Positions 11,313 to 22,454 of a DNA stretch of 64,000 nucleotides are shown here, piece by piece (position 1 is the first letter of the stretch; each line of letters starts with the position of its first letter). The DNA comes from Hymenopellis radicata (taxonomy: Eukaryota > Basidiomycota > Agaricomycetes > Agaricales > Physalacriaceae), in contig JADNRX010000025.1 of assembly GCA_015501595.1 (NCBI GenBank), positions 1-64,000 on the forward strand, in the 5' to 3' direction. Below the pieces are notes generated by a model. It saw nothing but the letters and a program-made list of their open reading frames with translations, searched no databases and had not been told where the DNA came from. The position numbers and the translations under genes were made by a program.

Positions 11313-12630
11313 GATAGCGATGTGGCTCCAAAGGAAATCTCTGCCTGAGGATTGGGGGTTTACGAGGGTTTCATGAAGCGGTACTCACTCTGCGGTGATG
11401 CTTGCATGTCACATATTGAATGATGATCATTCCAATTTACTTGCCAGTTTCAGTGTAACGATGCCATCGAACTATGATAATCGTATCAATTCGTCATTTG
11501 ATCAACAGAGAATCGAGAACCAGCCGCCGAATCCAAGGAAGTGAGGACAGGCTGTTCAATACACCGGTTTGAAAGGCCGATTCAATGAAGGATGCACTCA
11601 CCATTGAATCATGTAAACAGACGCGATGGGATCTTGATCTGTTATGAATTCATCAGCACGTAAACGCCTGGTCTTTTCATTCCGACGCACCTTTATCGCC
11701 GCAGCCTCTTCGCGGCAAACTCACCCGGGTGACCGACCAAGCTCGGAGAAGGAACGGCAATGGCTTCGCTCACTCCTCAGTGGGGACGACGCGGTAAGCG
11801 CGTTGATTTCGTCGTTGATGGTGGCAAGAGCAGAAAGTGATCGGAGGCCAGCGATCACCTTGCCTTTTTGAATTTGGGCCACCATCATCACCCCGGCCAT
11901 ACGGAAATCGCCTTGTTCATGCAGGACCACGGATGACGACCGGTATCTTGTCCCGCGTCTTCCAGCCCACCTTCGCTGTAAAAACTGCGCAGAGGCGCTC
12001 TCCCAGAAATATCTCGCTCACCCTTTGTTCGTAAGGAAGTCGTAGTCCCCGTGGTCCGCATTGATCTCCTATACCCACGCACTGTTTTCATGCGTCATCG
12101 CCAGAGCTTCTAGACGCTGACGGTCAGAATGGATCCGCATAACCCAGCATCAGCTTTTTGGCGTACGCGTCAATCAATATTCAATCACGCCAAATGCCAT
12201 CTATCATGAATACAATCAAGTCGCGAATTTGACAAGCAAACGCTAGGTGTGCGATGGATCATGAATTGAAGCAGCAAGCTAGTCACTGTATTACTCCTTG
12301 CTTGCGACGATGAGAGAGCCCAAATATCGATCTTTTACTCCGCTGAGCGGGACAAAGCATGGATGGTGGCGCTGTGGGTGGAGTCAGAGTGCTACTTCCT
12401 CGCGGCGACGTCATGGTGTTTTGACGCCACATTGTTCTTTACTGGCAAGTCAAATTGGATGCATTAATTGATGCGCGCAACACTTCACATTGAAGTGTAT
12501 GGCCTTCTCGAACATGAGAAAAGTGACAGCGAAATGTGATGCAACACTTTCATGATCTGGTATTACAATGCTACGTATAACTGATATAATGTAAGTCTAT
12601 GCTAAATAACCTATGAATACAACACCGTGT
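11313..12630. other. Intergenic with possible gene remnants
   Basis: Around 11,640-12,130 the minus strand has short protein-like pieces in different frames (for example MTHENSAWV, INADHGDYDFL, VVLHEQGDF, ALATINDEINALT), broken by stops. They could be the remains of one old gene, but I recognise no family and cannot build an exon chain. The rest, 12,130-12,600, is AT-rich and empty. Confidence 0.4.
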
Positions 12631-13852
12631 CTACGCCACCTTGGCCTTCGACGCGCTCCTTTCGACCTCCGCCTCAGCTTCAATACCCTCCGCCTCAACC
12701 TGCGCCATCAACTTGCGCTCCATCTCAAGTCGTTCCTCTTTCGTCGCCTTCTTGTTCGCCGCATGGGCAGCCTGCAGACGCGCGCGGTACTTGAGATAGT
12801 TCGTATCCGTCCCGAAGATTCTGTCCCACCACCGGAAGGACGTGGAAAAGTTGTTCGTAAACGACATGTGATGGAAGTCGTGGTGCTCCGCCCCAGACCA
12901 GAAGGGAATAATGTGCTGAAGGGACCAGGGGAAGTCTGTGAAATTCTGGGGTCAACTACAAACGTAGAGCGGGCACGCGAAAGAAGCGTACCATAACCGC
13001 TGTGCGCGTCAACGGCTTGGAAGAGGCGTAGAACAATCCACACGTACATCGTGAAGATGTGGAAATTCTGTGTGAGGAAACAGTACGACAGCGGGCCTAA
13101 GAGCGTGCCCGTTCCAAGGATCAGAACCTCTGCTGGGTGTGCATACTCTGCGGCGAGGCCAAAAGGAGCAGAGTACTTGTGGTGGATCTTGTGGATGTAC
13201 TTGTAGAGTATACGGTATGTAACGCGCGATGAGCTGTATTCGCATCATAAGCTAAAGCCACAGAAGGCTTGTAGAAGTCGACTCACCAGCCCAATGGAAA
13301 AGATCCTCAAAGAAGAAGAAGAAAAAGACCTGTGGCGCAACGGTCTTGAGTGGAGGAAGAGGCACTTGATACGTCGACATTCCAATGGATTCAGCTAGGG
13401 GATGGAACAACCAAATCTGCAGTGTTTAATCAGAGTTTAGGCCCAAGCCCGGGATCGACGCGACCACTTACAGTTGGCAACTCGATCGTGAAGTGCGAGA
13501 ACAACACCTGCTTCGTGCACTCCCACTGCTCAGCCGCAGTCGGGACCTTTGTCGGTTGCAGCTTCCACTGCCGAAAGTAAGGTATCGCGTCGATGATAAT
13601 CCACGGAACGCATCGTCCAAAATATACAAGCTGGACGCGTCAATATCAGACGTGTCATTCAATCACTGTAGCGTGCGCGCTCACCTCGTGCATCAAAAAG
13701 CTCATCAAGCCCGTCGCTATAACTGGATTGTCGATCCAGATATACCACGCAACCCACATCTGCTCGAGCCAGTTTAGCGCTGTGATATCCGTATCGGCAT
13801 ACGCGTCCCGGAAGGAAGACAGGTGCCCGCTTGCTGTAGCGTTGAACGACAT
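12631..13852 (-). CDS. ERG25: C-4 methylsterol oxidase (sterol desaturase family), one apparent frame break
   Basis: ERG25 is an ER-membrane di-iron oxygenase that removes the C-4 methyl groups of 4,4-dimethylzymosterol in ergosterol synthesis. Five exons: 13,685-13,852; 13,472-13,630; 13,287-13,416; 12,992-13,233; 12,631-12,935. The translation follows yeast Erg25 closely: [36 protein letters not shown], then the three histidine boxes HRALH, HKIHH and EHHDFHH, and [10 protein letters not shown] and [17 protein letters not shown]. The C-terminal tail is longer than in yeast and rich in K, E and A. In exon 4, right after HRALH (13,214-13,220), the frame slips by one base: CAT-ACC where CAT-TAC-CGT is expected ([12 protein letters not shown]). 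Because the gene is usually essential, a consensus error in a T run is likelier than inactivation. Confidence 0.93.
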
Positions 13853-14319
13853 GGCGGGACGGGCTGGGAGGTGTATCTTCGTAGAAACGGTCACAGGGCC
13901 CTTTTATATCCTGCTCCTCAAGAAAACGCACCACTTTTCAAAAAATTTCGACATGGCGTGAGGAGTTCCGCGTGGAACGATTCAAGTCATCCATAATTTA
14001 ATATCAGCCTCGGCATTGGTCGCCAATTAGTAAAACAAGTTGACTCAGCTGAGATTTGACCCAGGTGGTATCATCATCCATGTTGAACATTGCGTTTAAA
14101 GAGCGACGAAGGTGAGTAACGAGCGACGAGGGTGAGGTAACAATGAGATAGCAATACAACTAACAAGACACTAGCAGTGATGTAACAGTACAAGCCGCCA
14201 ATACAGGCGAGGTATTATGGACCTTTACACCAAGACCAGACAACAAGAAGAGCGAATGGGGGGTAGAAATGTACGGATGCAGATGATGTGCGTTTTTTTC
14301 TCTATGCGTTATGTGGCGT
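13853..14319. other. Intergenic between ERG25 promoter side and permease 3' end
   Basis: Upstream region of ERG25 next to the 3' flank of the purine permease. A short imperfect direct repeat 'gagcgacga(a/g)ggtgag' occurs at about 14,101-14,136. No other element was seen. Confidence 0.5.
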
Positions 14320-16590
14320 TTACTTTTCGGTCATGCTCGGCACCTTGCTGGTGACATGCTCTTGCGAAGCCGAATCAGACCTTGGGCGCTCGTCGAATTC
14401 GTGATCGAGGCCGTAGGTCGCCGGTTCGCGACCAAGGAGCCTGAGACTAAAGGAGTTTGTCAGAATGAAACAGGCGACAAGAAAACCACGGGACGTACAT
14501 CCATGGCGGCACAATTCCACCAGGGGGAATGACCCATGGTTCTGAAGCATCGATATTCGGAGGAACCAAACGGCCACCAGAGATCTTTCCAAAGAACCAT
14601 GGGATGCCGTTCAGCAACATGAACGAGAGGACACCAGCAATGACGCCGTACGCAATGCTAAAGAAGGAAAATTAGATGATAAAGAAAACGCGTTAAGCGA
14701 CTCACTTGTAAGTTAGAGGGATGATGAGGATGGTGAGGAACGCTGGGACAGCGTCGCCGATGTAATCCCAGTTGATGTCGCGCACATTGCGAATCATAAG
14801 AGATCCAACAATGACCAGAGCCCCTCCCGTAGCCCAAGACGGAATTGAGGCGAAGATGGGTGCAAAGAAGACGCACACGAAGAACGCAAGACCTGTGGTG
14901 ATGGCGGTTATACCGGTTTTGCCTCCTTCTGAAATACCAGTGGCGCTCTCGATGAAAGCAGTAACCGGGCTGGTTCCAACCAGTGCACCCATGCTAATAG
15001 AGAAAGCGTCAACACAGTAGGCTATGGTCGAGTTCTCAAAGTCCATGGTGATTTCGTCCCGAAGTCCAGCAAAACGCGCCATGGAGTAAAGGGTTCCAGT
15101 CGTGTCTAGGATATCGACATATAGGAATGTGATGAGGGCATACCAGACATGCCCGTTCGAATAGTTGTACTAAGCGCGATATCAGCTCAACCGTTCCATT
15201 AGCAAAAACAGACGCCTACATCAATTACGTTGCCAACCTTCTCCAACTTGTGGAATGTGACAACCTTCTTGAAGAAGTTGAAGAGCTCGTCGCCAGCTTC
15301 CGTGTGAGGGAAATAGGTAACGGCGGTGGGGCGTGGCCAAGAGATGATGGAGGTCAGGAAGATTCCAATAAGGATCGCGCCGCGAATTCGGTACATCATC
15401 ATCAGAACGGTGAAGATGCTTCAAAGTTCTAGTTAGGGAGATATATGAATTGTTGGAGACCTCTGACTTACCCTCCGACGAATATACCAAGCCACATGGT
15501 GGGATTTTGGAGGACACCGTGCTCGCAATAGTTGGGTAAATCCGCGTAGAAATCTTCCGCCTTGCAGCCGCCCAAACCGACAAAGTTCGTGGTGTCACCA
15601 CCGATGACGCCAAGACCAGAAGGAGCTACACCAAGTAACATCATTAGTATACCTTGCTCTCAGGGTATGCGCGATCCTTACACAAGCCTATAAACCTGAA
15701 GCGTACAGGTAAGTCGGACGTCTACACATATCCAAGAATTGATAAACGCACGCAATAAACATCCCAATACCAGCTCCAACAGCGAGTACTAGCGACTGCG
15801 GCATTATGCGGACGAGCCATTGACGCAGACCAAGAAGAGAAAGGACAAAAAAGATCCATCCTTCCAAGAATACTGCAGCCAAAGCCTCTCGGTAAGTGAT
15901 AATGCCGGAACCGTGGAAACCGACGACAGAGTACGAGAACTAGACGGACATTAAGACGCGGCGCGAAGGCAGGTAGCTAATTCCACGTACGTAGGCGTTC
16001 AAACCGAGACCAGGGGCCATGCCCACGGGAAGGTTGGCGAGGAGACCCAGAAGGAAGGAGGAGAGGGCAGAGATCGCTGCCGTGGATGTGATCAAGTCAT
16101 TGCGCACAGCGTTCACGCAGCTGAGATACTCCGTATCTGCAACACAGAGATCCGCCGCGGTACATTCACAGGTTCCTCCAGAGTCGGATAGGATGGATGC
16201 ATTAACAGAGATCTGACGTCGTGTGAACGGGCGGTATGAGGGGATTGGAAGAAAACCATACAATGTACGCCATAGCAGCCTGTAATCCCGAGCATCTCAT
16301 TAGCTTCCGGAGCGCAGGAATTTTTTAAAGCAGCTTACCCATGTTGTTAGTCCTGCACGAATTTCGGTCTGCGGGATTGTTGAGAAACCGCACGTCGATA
16401 CAAGGGCAGTACGCACCGTGAACCGTGATCCAATACGCTCCTTTGGGTGGCCACTTCCCTCTAGGCGGAACCACCTTCCAACAAACGAGTCCGCAACCTA
16501 TACCACGACATAATTCAGCACCGTGCCCACACTCCACGACGAGCAGAGCGCACTAACCTGAGCGTTCAGGCGGTCTAAAAAGCTGACCAT
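14320..16590 (-). CDS. AzgA-type purine (adenine/guanine/hypoxanthine) permease
   Basis: A many-exon gene starting at ATG 16,590 (MVSFLDRLNAQ) and ending at 14,320. The spliced product is a proton-coupled purine transporter of the AzgA branch, with the hallmarks of that family: FILTVNAS-like ISVNASILSDSGGTC, PVGMAPGLGLNAY, FSYSVVGFHGSG, REALAAVFLEGW, LRQWLVRIMPQSL, GAGIGMFIAF, GVIGGDTTNFVGLGG, DILDTTGTLYSMA, FSISMGALVGTSPVTAFIES, GISEGGKTGITA and GIPW. About 14 membrane segments are expected. The C-terminal tail is short and hydrophilic. A 14-nt microexon at 15,682-15,695 is needed to keep the frame between FIA and FIGL. No frame break was found. It probably works at the plasma membrane in purine salvage; specificity is inferred from the family. 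Confidence 0.92.
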
Positions 16591-17404
16591 GGTGCCCAGC
16601 AACAAGTAAGTGGGGAGTAGGAGAGAAGATAAGACGCCAGCCGTGATACTTGTATTTTAGCCTATCCCGATCGAGGGATCCGGAGAATCGAAAATCGATC
16701 AGACGACCACATGCATCAACTAGCCAATCTTCCACATGTCCGATTGGACACCGCTAAAACCCGAGGTATCGGCCCAGGCGACACGCCCTGGCCTACCCCG
16801 ATGCGGCCGACCGTAGCCTGTTGATAGTCTGTCAATAGTCTGTTGATTAAAATCAATTCTCCCTCAAAGATCCCTTCACCACACTGAATCCCATTTCGCC
16901 GTTTCTCCTATGTCTTCATTCTGGTTGCCCTACCGACGGCTGTCCCATCAGCTGGGCGAGAAACCATGAGAACTTGGTGTACGCACAGAAACTCTGAAGA
17001 TCTTCTGCATGTGCTCCGGATCCGGCGCCGCATCAGCACTACTTAGCATTATCTATTCACTCCACTTCACCGCGGCTTGACCCATTTTTTTTTTCATTGG
17101 TTTCGCAAGGGGGTAAGGAAACCTGCACAGCATCAGGAAGCCTTCGCCGTGAACCCTATTACTCACGCATGGAAACAAGGATCCTGTCAGAATATTGCAC
17201 TTGACTGATTGTGGCGTCCTGGGTCGACGTCTAGATTGACTGTTTTCAATCCGTACGCGCAACGAATAGTCTTCTGCATATAAAGCCATCAGCGCCTGCG
17301 GTGCCCAGCACCCGCTGTGTTTGGGCGGACAGAAATAGCAAGCAGACACCATCCCAAATGCAGTTACCACCACCCGCTTGGCCTATCGCTGTCATATGCA
17401 TATG
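16591..17404. other. Intergenic; promoter side of the purine permease
   Basis: Nothing recognisable was found. A short frame on the minus strand (17,053-17,373) lacks coding features. 'ctgttgatagtctgtcaatagtctgttgat' near 16,820-16,850 is a small tandem repeat upstream of the permease. Confidence 0.45.
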
Positions 17405-18007
17405 CTATACTTGGCTCTGCACGCTCACAGAGATCACGATAGTCTGAACTTTGTTCACTGCGGCACGGCACAATGAGAACGGTAGGTCCAGAATCAGAGT
17501 CCGTTCCTCCAATTCAGTCGTTGACATATCGATGTCGATCCAGCTGGCGTTTGTGTGTACGAGCGTACCCACTAACGCGAAGATAACGTTCAGAGGGCTC
17601 GACACTTCTGGTGCCTTGGTCGGAATTTCAACATGGCCGTGAATGTGTACACACATTCCTGACAGCGCGACACGCGCAGAACCCTTCGTGTAAACGGATT
17701 CAGATCCAGAGTTGAGGCCAATACATTTGCCCTGGGTGCAGCTGGTTACGCGTCGCGTCTTCTTCTTCGTGTAAACGAATTCATATCCAGAGTTGACAAT
17801 GAGATCAATACATTCGCCCTGGGTGCAATTACTTACGCAGCTGCTGGTTACGCGTCGCGTCTGCTTCTTCGTTGTGCGGATGACATGGTCTCTAACTCCG
17901 CATTGTCCGCCGTTTTTCCTGGACCAGCACTCCTCTTGGGCGGCGTCTCCAAGATGAAGAGTTAACAAACTACGGTGCAAGGAAACTCCTGAGCAACAGT
18001 TTGTCAC
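17405..18007 (-). CDS. Hypothetical Cys-containing protein with internal duplication
   Basis: An open frame of 200 codons, unusually long for this intron-dense genome, without a recognised domain. The middle contains two related copies of a block with TRRVTSxC..C(T)QGxCI..NSGxExVYTK, encoded by an imperfect direct repeat at 17,686-17,873. The Cys pairs and the internal repeat suggest either a secreted Cys-rich protein or a chance open frame in a duplicated sequence. There is no obvious signal peptide at the first Met. I cannot name it, and it may be non-coding. Confidence 0.3.
   Translation of the reverse strand: MTNCCSGVSLHRSLLTLHLGDAAQEECWSRKNGGQCGVRDHVIRTTKKQTRRVTSSCVSNCTQGECIDLIVNSGYEFVYTKKKTRRVTSCTQGKCIGLNSGSESVYTKGSARVALSGMCVHIHGHVEIPTKAPEVSSPLNVIFALVGTLVHTNASWIDIDMSTTELEERTLILDLPFSLCRAAVNKVQTIVISVSVQSQV
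17686..17873. repeat. Imperfect direct repeat, two copies
   Basis: Copy 1 (about 17,686-17,766) and copy 2 (about 17,769-17,873) both run from 'cgtgtaaacg.attca' through 'ttgccctgggtgca' (or 'ttcgccctgggtgca') to 'ggttacgcgtcgcgtct'. Copy 2 carries short insertions. It lies inside the open frame at 17,405-18,007. Confidence 0.8.
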
Positions 18008-19639
18008 GCATACCTGTCGAATCCCCTCTCAAGTCTCCGAGAACGCCTCGTGCGACGATGGTCAATGAAAGATCTGCTTCCCCGCGTTCTGATGTTCTGG
18101 AGAAAATTGAATACAGGCAATCTCCTCCATCCCTTCGAAACGACATCAGTTCACGGGACCAGCCTTATACAGTAAGACTCACCCCAAATTTGCAGAAGCA
18201 GCGGATACAATGGCCATTTTGTTTCACCAGCTTCCCATCGTTCGGTGTAGATCGCGGGAAAATGACGGCGGGCGCGGTTTAGTTAGAGTAGGACCGGTGA
18301 CTTGCTTTTCCTGATAATGATGGCCGTTATGGATTCAGAATGGGTTTCTGTATGCAAGTTTACCCAGAGGAGGAAGACAGTTCGGAGAGGTATGATTCCC
18401 TAGCCTATACTGCCGTTGGATGGCGATTGCTCGGAATGAAGTCTGTTGACCAAGGCGGTCTCGGGGGGCAGAACTTGCAAAAGATAAACCGTCGTGTTGC
18501 TCGTCTTTCATTCGAGGTTTTAGCGAATGTCACGGAAGTGTTACTAGGACAATCGACACCATACATTATCCGCGAAGCGATAGTTCACAGGCGCGCCTGG
18601 CGCTACCGGGCAGAAATTCCAGACGACGGTTTCTTGGGAAGCCAAAGAGTATGAGAACTGACAGAGAGTCGAATGTATGCTCGGAATATTGTTGTTGACC
18701 AACAGATACCGACCGACCTTCGTAGTATCCTTCAAACCAACGACTGGAGCTTCGTAGTGCGCTATTTAGTGTGGGAACGATCTTGCAAATGAAGCCGTGC
18801 AAATGTATCGCAATGGTCCTAGATTGGTCGTATTAGTGAACGTGAAATAGATTATAAAGTTCAGTAACGCACATGAGAGCACCGCGGCGTCGCCACGCGG
18901 TTCGAAGGGTGGTGTTATCGCTGAAGTCGAGAAACGTGATTTCCGGGACGCTAGCCCTAGCTCGTGTACAGGTGGATTGCCTGCGCTTCTCATGGTCGTC
19001 CGCACTAGTCAAGGTGACTGCATGGTGAAAATAGGGTCTTGGAGCGTCGACGTGAAAAGGCGCGAGGACTGCGGCCATTCAGGTGTCATCGAATGCTGGA
19101 CATGCGGTGAGAGTAGATTACCGAACGCCGGGGCGACGATAGTCCTGCGTTTTCTCATACCGCGAGGTCTTGCAGTATCCCAAGACAAAGTGCAGTTGAC
19201 GCGTCGCGGTGGGTAGTTCAAGCCGAATATGCGCTGGCGTATTTGTCTGTAGCCTGTGTAAGTATACGCGCTTGGGCGTGCCATCTGATATTGACCGTCA
19301 TGGTTGAAGACAAGAAGGGTGGTCTCGGCAGGTTCGGGCCGTCCACGAGCACCCACTTCAATCTACACAGACAAACAATCAAAGCTGCTTCAGCTTAAGC
19401 TTTTCTGCTAGGCGAGGCGTAGAACCATTGAGCTCTATAGCACGGACAATTCCATAGCCAAACTGGCGATTTAATGGTGGTGGTTAAATGTCATTGAACT
19501 CAAATAGGTTAAAAAGTACAAATCTCACTCTAGAATTGCTCTAGAAGGATATTCAAAGAAAGCAAAACGAGACCATAACTAAAAGAAGGTGGGCATAGAA
19601 CAAGAATGGAAAGCATGTTAAGAAGTATATGCCAATGGA
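18008..19639. other. Region without a supported gene
   Basis: Several frames of 80-115 codons lie on both strands (18,001-18,282 plus; 18,340-18,654 plus; 19,009-19,356 minus). Some pieces look protein-like (for example HDGQYQMARPSAYTYTGY, minus), but no exon chain or domain emerges. AT-rich from 19,440 to 19,640. I read this as degenerate sequence at the left edge of the duplicated block. Confidence 0.4.
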
Positions 19640-20340
19640 ATTGTGAATCCTTCAATATCGACCCAAGACAAGACTGTCTGCACGTCGGTCGACATATTCA
19701 GGCCGATATGGCCCAACAGGAGGAGGCAGAGAGGCTGTCGCAGACAACGGAGCGGTAGAGAACGAGAATATACGCGAGAAAAACGCGTTCTAAGGCAGCC
19801 TAGGTCTCCAATCCGGTTGAAGGGACGGAGGGTGGAAGTTCAGTGGCGGCGTCATCAATTCAGTATCGGCTGAAGATCCTTGGATGGGTAGGTAGGTAGG
19901 TAGGTAGAGACGGCACCAGGTCCCAATCAGGAACGGCCGGGTGTGAAAACTGATTGAATCGTGGAAGGGTTGTGACGGCGCGCGAGACGGAGGGGAGCAT
20001 CGGTCGGAGCTTTACGACCAGACGGACGCGTTGGCGTCTGGAGAACATTGACAGGAGTGGCGACAGGCGCTAAATTCGCCTTAAGACCAACAATAACGAG
20101 AAGACATACATACGACGGTTGATTGCCTGGCGCTTCTTCTGGCTTTTTACAGCCGTGTCGAGTATTGCTGTGACGCTAAGGAGCCGCATCCCTTTTGACA
20201 TGGAGTTTCTTGGTCGTCGTATGTAGAGACAGCCTGAGGGCTAGTAGTAGTAGCCGGATTCGAAGACGAGGAGTGCCAAAAGGTATCGTCCTACCAAAAT
20301 TTGATGCCGTGTACTCCAGAGTGTAGGCCTGCATGTAGTC
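19640..20340 (-). pseudogene. Degenerate copy of gene X (psi-1)
   Basis: Nucleotide similarity to the intact gene X at 26,479-27,225 covers most of its length in the same order. Shared blocks are the 3' end ('gacccaag/aacgga'), 'gcggtagag', 'ggtggaagttcagtggcg', 'tcggctgaagatcct', the region around the intron with its conserved GTATGT...TTTAG boundaries (about 20,065-20,115), and 'agcctgagggctagtag' near the 5' end. Numerous stops and indels remove the frame. A (GGTA)n run at 19,888-19,908 interrupts it. The conserved intron supports the splice model of the intact gene. Confidence 0.7.
19888..19908. repeat. (GGTA)n microsatellite
   Basis: About five tandem GGTA units inside gene X psi-1. The intact gene has a single 'ggatgggtga' at the equivalent place, so the expansion is specific to the pseudogene. 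Confidence 0.85.
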
Positions 20341-20369
20341 TCTGTGATTCTGTTGAAAAGGATTGTCCA

Positions 20370-21155
20370 AAGTAACATAGACTTGCCTGTGAGCAATGAT
20401 GGTGGTCCGTGAGCAAGTGACGATGTGCGCTTATTTGGCGATCAAGGGTCTCATCACCACCACCACTACCAAATAGCGAACGGAAACGTCTTCGATGACA
20501 GGCTTGGACGACGACGACGACGAGCACCATGTCCTCTTATTAACGCGTCGCCGGCTGAGGCCAAGGCGCAGCGTCAACTGCCTGGTCACCGCGTCGCCAA
20601 GGCCGACAAGGACGAAGAACAGGTCAAGCGATCTAGACGTTCACTCTGGCGTTACATCGTCAGAGCCAAGGACGTGGTAGAGGCAGCGGAAGGCCTCATC
20701 AACAGCGCGCTGAGCTGGTCTCTAAAATCCGCGGCGCGCTCTCCGTTAATCTGTTCGGTTTAATCTCCGTCTGCTGAGCGTTCGTTCCCATTACTGCGAC
20801 GTGCCTCTCCCGGCTACGCGTGCATCGTCAATGTCGCTAACACATATGCGGTAACACGACTGTACCGTATGGATCTCGTCGCGCAAAATAGCAGCCAACT
20901 CGGATATGCTCGCACTGCCAAAGAAGCTCCAGGGCAAGGTCGAAGTCAGCGCCGTTGCCCCCGATTTCGCAACGACGGGCTTGAATGGATTTTTGTCTGG
21001 TGGAAAAATGACGAGGCGCGGATGTCATCATTCGGCGTTGCTTGGGCCGCAGGAGAAGGATAAGACTTGTATGTCATCTCTTTCGTCTCGCATGTTCCCT
21101 TAGACTGACTTATCTCCTAGGTATTATGGGGGACTGGGGACAAGTTCCTTGGTAG
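20370..21155 (+). pseudogene. Degenerate short-chain dehydrogenase copy (SDR psi-2)
   Basis: Colinear with the intact SDR at 24,887-25,679. It shares the (GAC)n stretch and ATG context (20,505-20,531), then degenerate N-terminal sequence, then clear matches to the GRSSGR/EAAEG region (20,670-20,700), the segment encoding SVNLFG..ISVCQ (20,735-20,780), SPGYACIVNV (20,808-20,835), the region after AKEL (20,905-21,060), the terminal intron and the last exon ending GQVPW-stop at 21,153-21,155. TAA follows four codons after the ATG. The NNAG motif and the YxxxK catalytic motif are deleted or ruined. It is therefore non-functional, though its last intron and exon are remarkably intact. Confidence 0.8.
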
Positions 21156-22454
21156 CGAACAACTTCGGTACAAATGTGAATTCATCGTGAATGCCTTGAC
21201 GCGCAGGAGATCATGACTAGACCAAGCGTCTAACTGGTTGGTTATGGTTTCACCTCATAGCACAGAACACCTGGTCTACCGCCTGGATGTCATAGTGCAT
21301 TTACAGCTAGGTGATTAGATCTTGGCGATTCACGTCTGAGTGCGTCTTTTTGGCCCATCATGCGGGTTCGCCGAACCTTGATGACCGTTCCACTGATGTT
21401 TCGCATTTCGTCTGCCCCATGTAGGAAGACTGGATCGCTTCTGTGAAGTTAGCGACATGACGATAGTATCGTCTTCTTCTACAATGCATTGCAAGTTCAT
21501 CTCATCTCAGCCCGGATATTCGTGCTGGCCGGCGCCTGACATGATAGTCTAGTAGGGCCAACTCTTCTTTGTATTGCTTGTGGAGACCGTGTGTTCACGA
21601 GAAGCTTGTAGACAGGTCGCGAGCCAACACTTGTGGTCGGCTGCCGACGCCTCAACTTGGCATTCGCGCATCTTTCGACTTCGTCTACTTGACTAGTCCG
21701 CGAAAGGTCCACAGCCCGCCTTCCTTCCTTGTCGACGTCGACCCGTACTTCGGAGATGTGCTCAAGTGACGAGACCGAAGCGAAGAAGCTGGACATGGCT
21801 TGTGTATTGACGTGTTGGTATATCGAAATATTTTAGCACCCGGATTTCTGAAGAGTTTCGTAGACTCAAAATGCTGCTGTAGGGCGGCCTTTATGAGCGC
21901 GGCTTCCTTCTAATTCGGCTACCTTTTGGGAATGGAACGACTTTCGCTCTGTATTGGCCTCCGCATCCACGCGGCTGTCCGCCGTTCGTTTCACTAGTCT
22001 ATTCACGAGATGAGCTTCTTGATACTGGCTAACTCAACTGCCTGGGCCACCAGGCAATCACGACGATGTCGGTCAAGTTCCGTCGTGTTATGAGTGTACA
22101 AATACAGTTCAATTTGCGTGCCTGCATATCTCCAAGGATGGTTTTGGGAGACATCGCGTTCGCGCTCTTCGGGCTATTATCGATTCAGTCATCGGACAAC
22201 CCGTGTTGAATGTTGAACTTGCAGATGGAGTTTTACTGAACTGCTCGTAGTCGCGTTCTCAATGTCGAAGATGCGGGTGTAGTTGATGGGCGCACGAGAA
22301 ATGGACCGCCGCACTGGCCGTTGTATCATACAACTATACTTACATTCATGCATTGGTGAAGATAATAACGGACTGTGTTGCAAGTCACAATCTATCATCA
22401 GTGGCGCTATCGTCTCGTATATAAGACGCGGGTGCGTAAATTTAAAGAACCATC
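21156..22454. other. Duplicated spacer between SDR psi-2 and 7TM-3
   Basis: No gene. Several blocks match the spacer after the intact SDR: 21,180-21,310 resembles 25,745-25,880 ('atgccttg..cgtgcaggt', 'accaagc(g/a)tctaact'), and 22,235-22,300 resembles 25,990-26,055 ('ctgctcgta', 'ttctca(a/t)tgtcgaa', 'gtgtag(t/c)tgatgg(g/a)cg'). This places the spacer inside the repeated unit. 22,330-22,454 is the 7TM-3 promoter/5' UTR. Confidence 0.6.
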
